A DNA stretch of 6,845 nucleotides from an uncultured Acetatifactor sp. Its GTDB lineage: Bacteria; Bacillota; Clostridia; Lachnospirales; Lachnospiraceae. A model generated the notes under the pieces. The model saw only the letters and a program-made list of their open reading frames with translations, was not told the origin of the DNA and ran no database searches. Of this stretch, positions 5,698 through 6,845 are shown one piece after another; the first letter of the stretch is position 1; every line of letters starts with the position of its first letter. The translations under genes were made by a program, and so were the position numbers. The stretch covers positions 1-6,845 of the forward strand of contig CAJTXE010000003.1 in the NCBI GenBank assembly GCA_910580225.1, read 5' to 3'.

Positions 5698-6845
5698 ATG
5701 CACAAGAAGAAAATGAAAAGTGTATTAAAGGGGGTTCTTGTGGCAGGTACGGCAGTCGGTGGGGCGGCTGTCATGACAGAGGCAGACGTGGTTTATGCTG
5801 CGGAGAATGAGTATCTGCCGGAAGAAGAAATTGTATTGCCGTTAGAGGATGAGACGGAAGAAGAGGTGTCTATGCTGACATCCCTGTCTGTATCTGCGGC
5901 GGAATCTACAGTGCTGTCTACGGAGGCATCCAACAGCGCTTCGGAGCAGCTGATTTCTAACAGTGAATCTGCAGCTTCGGAATCAGAGCGCTTGTCTGTT
6001 TCGGCCAGTCAGTCTGCAGAGCTGTCTGCGTCCATATCAACCAGTGAGGCGGACAGCTCAAGGTCGGCAAGCCAGTCTGCTGCAGAAGAGTCCGTATGTC
6101 AGTCCGCATCAGCCAGTGTATCCGCAGAGGCTTCTGCATCCGCTTCGGAGAGTGCTTCCCTGGAACAGGTGGCAGACAGTCAGACGGACAGCACTGCATC
6201 AGATTCCCAGAGTATGGTGGCATCAGAGAGCATGAGCCTGTCTGTGTCCGTATCCGCGTCAAAGAGTACTTCCACATCAGAGGCCAGTGACAGTGCAAGC
6301 CAATCCGTCAGCCAGGCGATAAAAGATAGTGAAGCGAATTCTGAAAAGGCGTCAGCTGAAAGTCAGTCAGCGGCATCAGACAGCGCTGAAAACAGTGAAA
6401 ATGTGTCCACGGAAATTGCAGAGAGTATAAGTACCTCTACACAGGCAAGCGAGTCGGCCAGTAATTCGGCAGCATCCGCCAGTGAAGAGGCGGAATCAAT
6501 ATCTGAAAGCGTCAGCGAGAAGTCCAGTGAGAGCATAAGCGCCAGCGAGAAGGCCAGCGAGACTTTGAGTGAGGAGAGCTCGGAAGCGAATTCCGTATCT
6601 GAGAGTGCCAGCGAGAAGTCCAGTGAAAGCATAAGCGCCAGCAAGTCAGCCAGTGAGAGTCTGAGTGAGGCAGGATCGAAAGCGGATTCCGTATCAGAGA
6701 GCGCCAGCGAGAAGTCCAGTGAGAGCATAAGCGCCAGCAAGTCGGCCAGTGAGAGTCTGAGTGAGGCAGGATCGGAAGCGGATTCCGTATCAGAGAGCGC
6801 CAGCCAGAAGACCAGCGAGAGCACAAGCGCCAGCCTGGCAGTCAG
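5698..6845 (+). CDS. Serine-rich repeat surface protein, N-terminal part, open at right edge
   Basis: From the ATG at 5698 (AGGAG 7 bases upstream) the frame stays open for 382 codons to the window end. Residues 1-34 form a signal peptide: a basic start (MHKKKMKSVLKG), a Gly/Ala-rich core (VLVAGTAVGGAAVM) and a likely cut after VYA at 34. An acidic segment follows (about 36-57, PEEEIVLPLEDETEEE), then a low-complexity region of Ser, Ala and Glu to the end, turning into 32-residue tandem repeats at residue 267. There is a single Cys (134). This pattern matches serine-rich adhesins of Gram-positive bacteria, which are often O-glycosylated and exported by an accessory SecA2/SecY2 system and carry a C-terminal cell-wall anchor. 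Neither the glycosyltransferases nor an anchor lies within the window. A plain stalk or mucin-like protein is the alternative. Binding target unknown. Confidence 0.85.
   Translation, partial: MHKKKMKSVLKGVLVAGTAVGGAAVMTEADVVYAAENEYLPEEEIVLPLEDETEEEVSMLTSLSVSAAESTVLSTEASNSASEQLISNSESAASESERLSVSASQSAELSASISTSEADSSRSASQSAAEESVCQSASASVSAEASASASESASLEQVADSQTDSTASDSQSMVASESMSLSVSVSASKSTSTSEASDSASQSVSQAIKDSEANSEKASAESQSAASDSAENSENVSTEIAESISTSTQASESASNSAASASEEAESISESVSEKSSESISASEKASETLSEESSEANSVSESASEKSSESISASKSASESLSEAGSKADSVSESASEKSSESISASKSASESLSEAGSEADSVSESASQKTSESTSASLAV
6496..6845 (+). repeat. 96-bp in-frame tandem repeats, at least 3.6 copies
   Basis: Copies run 6496-6591, 6592-6687, 6688-6783 and 6784 to the window edge. 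Each encodes 32 residues of the pattern SVSESASEKSSESISAS followed by KSASESLSEAGSEAD. Copies 2 and 3 differ at only about five bases, whereas the first copy is more diverged (ISESVSEK and SEESSEAN variants) and the last changes to SQKTSESTSASLAV. Fourteen of 32 residues in copy 3 are serine. The near-identity of the central copies points to recent duplication by slippage or unequal recombination, so copy number may vary between strains. The array continues past the window. Confidence 0.9.

Noticed and set aside
6363..6824. Long minus-strand frames in the serine-rich region
   Set aside because: They are periodic Leu/Ser/Ala or Trp/Arg/Ser patterns produced by the complementary strand of the repeats, with no start signal.
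6496..6845. CRISPR-like array
   Set aside because: The repeats are contiguous, in frame and coding, with no unique spacers.

Overview
The window looks like a low-to-moderate GC Gram-positive anaerobe, most likely a gut Clostridium-type bacterium (Lachnospiraceae-like). The grounds are strong AGGAGG-type ribosome binding sites, sigma-A-type promoters, a cytoplasmic GH2 beta-mannosidase, a BTAD regulator with a degenerate GGDEF-like tail, and a serine-rich surface protein. This is inferred from gene content and style; no marker gene is present.

Layout. (a) 1-641, minus strand, visibly AT-rich: a 168-aa protein of unknown function (135-641), a possible overlapping 36-aa ORF, and the first codons of another gene running off the left edge. 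(b) 690-783: a minus-strand promoter candidate and a terminator-like hairpin with a T-rich tail. (c) about 782-1300: the 5' part of a group II intron RNA, with no reverse transcriptase ORF and no recognisable domain V or VI, so it is a truncated remnant. (d) 1316-3873: a promoter and an intact 829-aa beta-mannosidase with both catalytic glutamates. (e) 3923-5329: a promoter, a GC-rich leader, an ideal ribosome binding site, and a BTAD-type transcriptional regulator broken by an in-frame TAA and by a frameshift at a run of seven G. (f) 5330-5697: a 368-base gap without a gene. (g) 5698 to the right edge: the start of a serine-rich repeat surface protein, open through the end of the window, with 96-bp tandem repeats beginning at 6496.

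How the parts relate. The mannosidase has its own promoter and is probably monocistronic. It would act inside the cell on short mannosides imported by transporters outside the window. The regulator has a separate promoter and either controls unlinked genes or is no longer functional. The serine-rich protein is a likely adhesin or stalk, exported and possibly glycosylated. I see no sign that these genes form one pathway. The left AT-rich block plus the intron remnant looks like an accessory insertion beside more GC-rich resident genes.

Most worth a second look: the doubly interrupted regulator, whose second break lies exactly in a G7 tract with a fresh ribosome binding site and ATG just before it; the intron remnant sitting directly behind a terminator-like hairpin and just ahead of a good promoter; and the tandem-repeat array in the surface protein. 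I did not find a convincing new multi-gene system.
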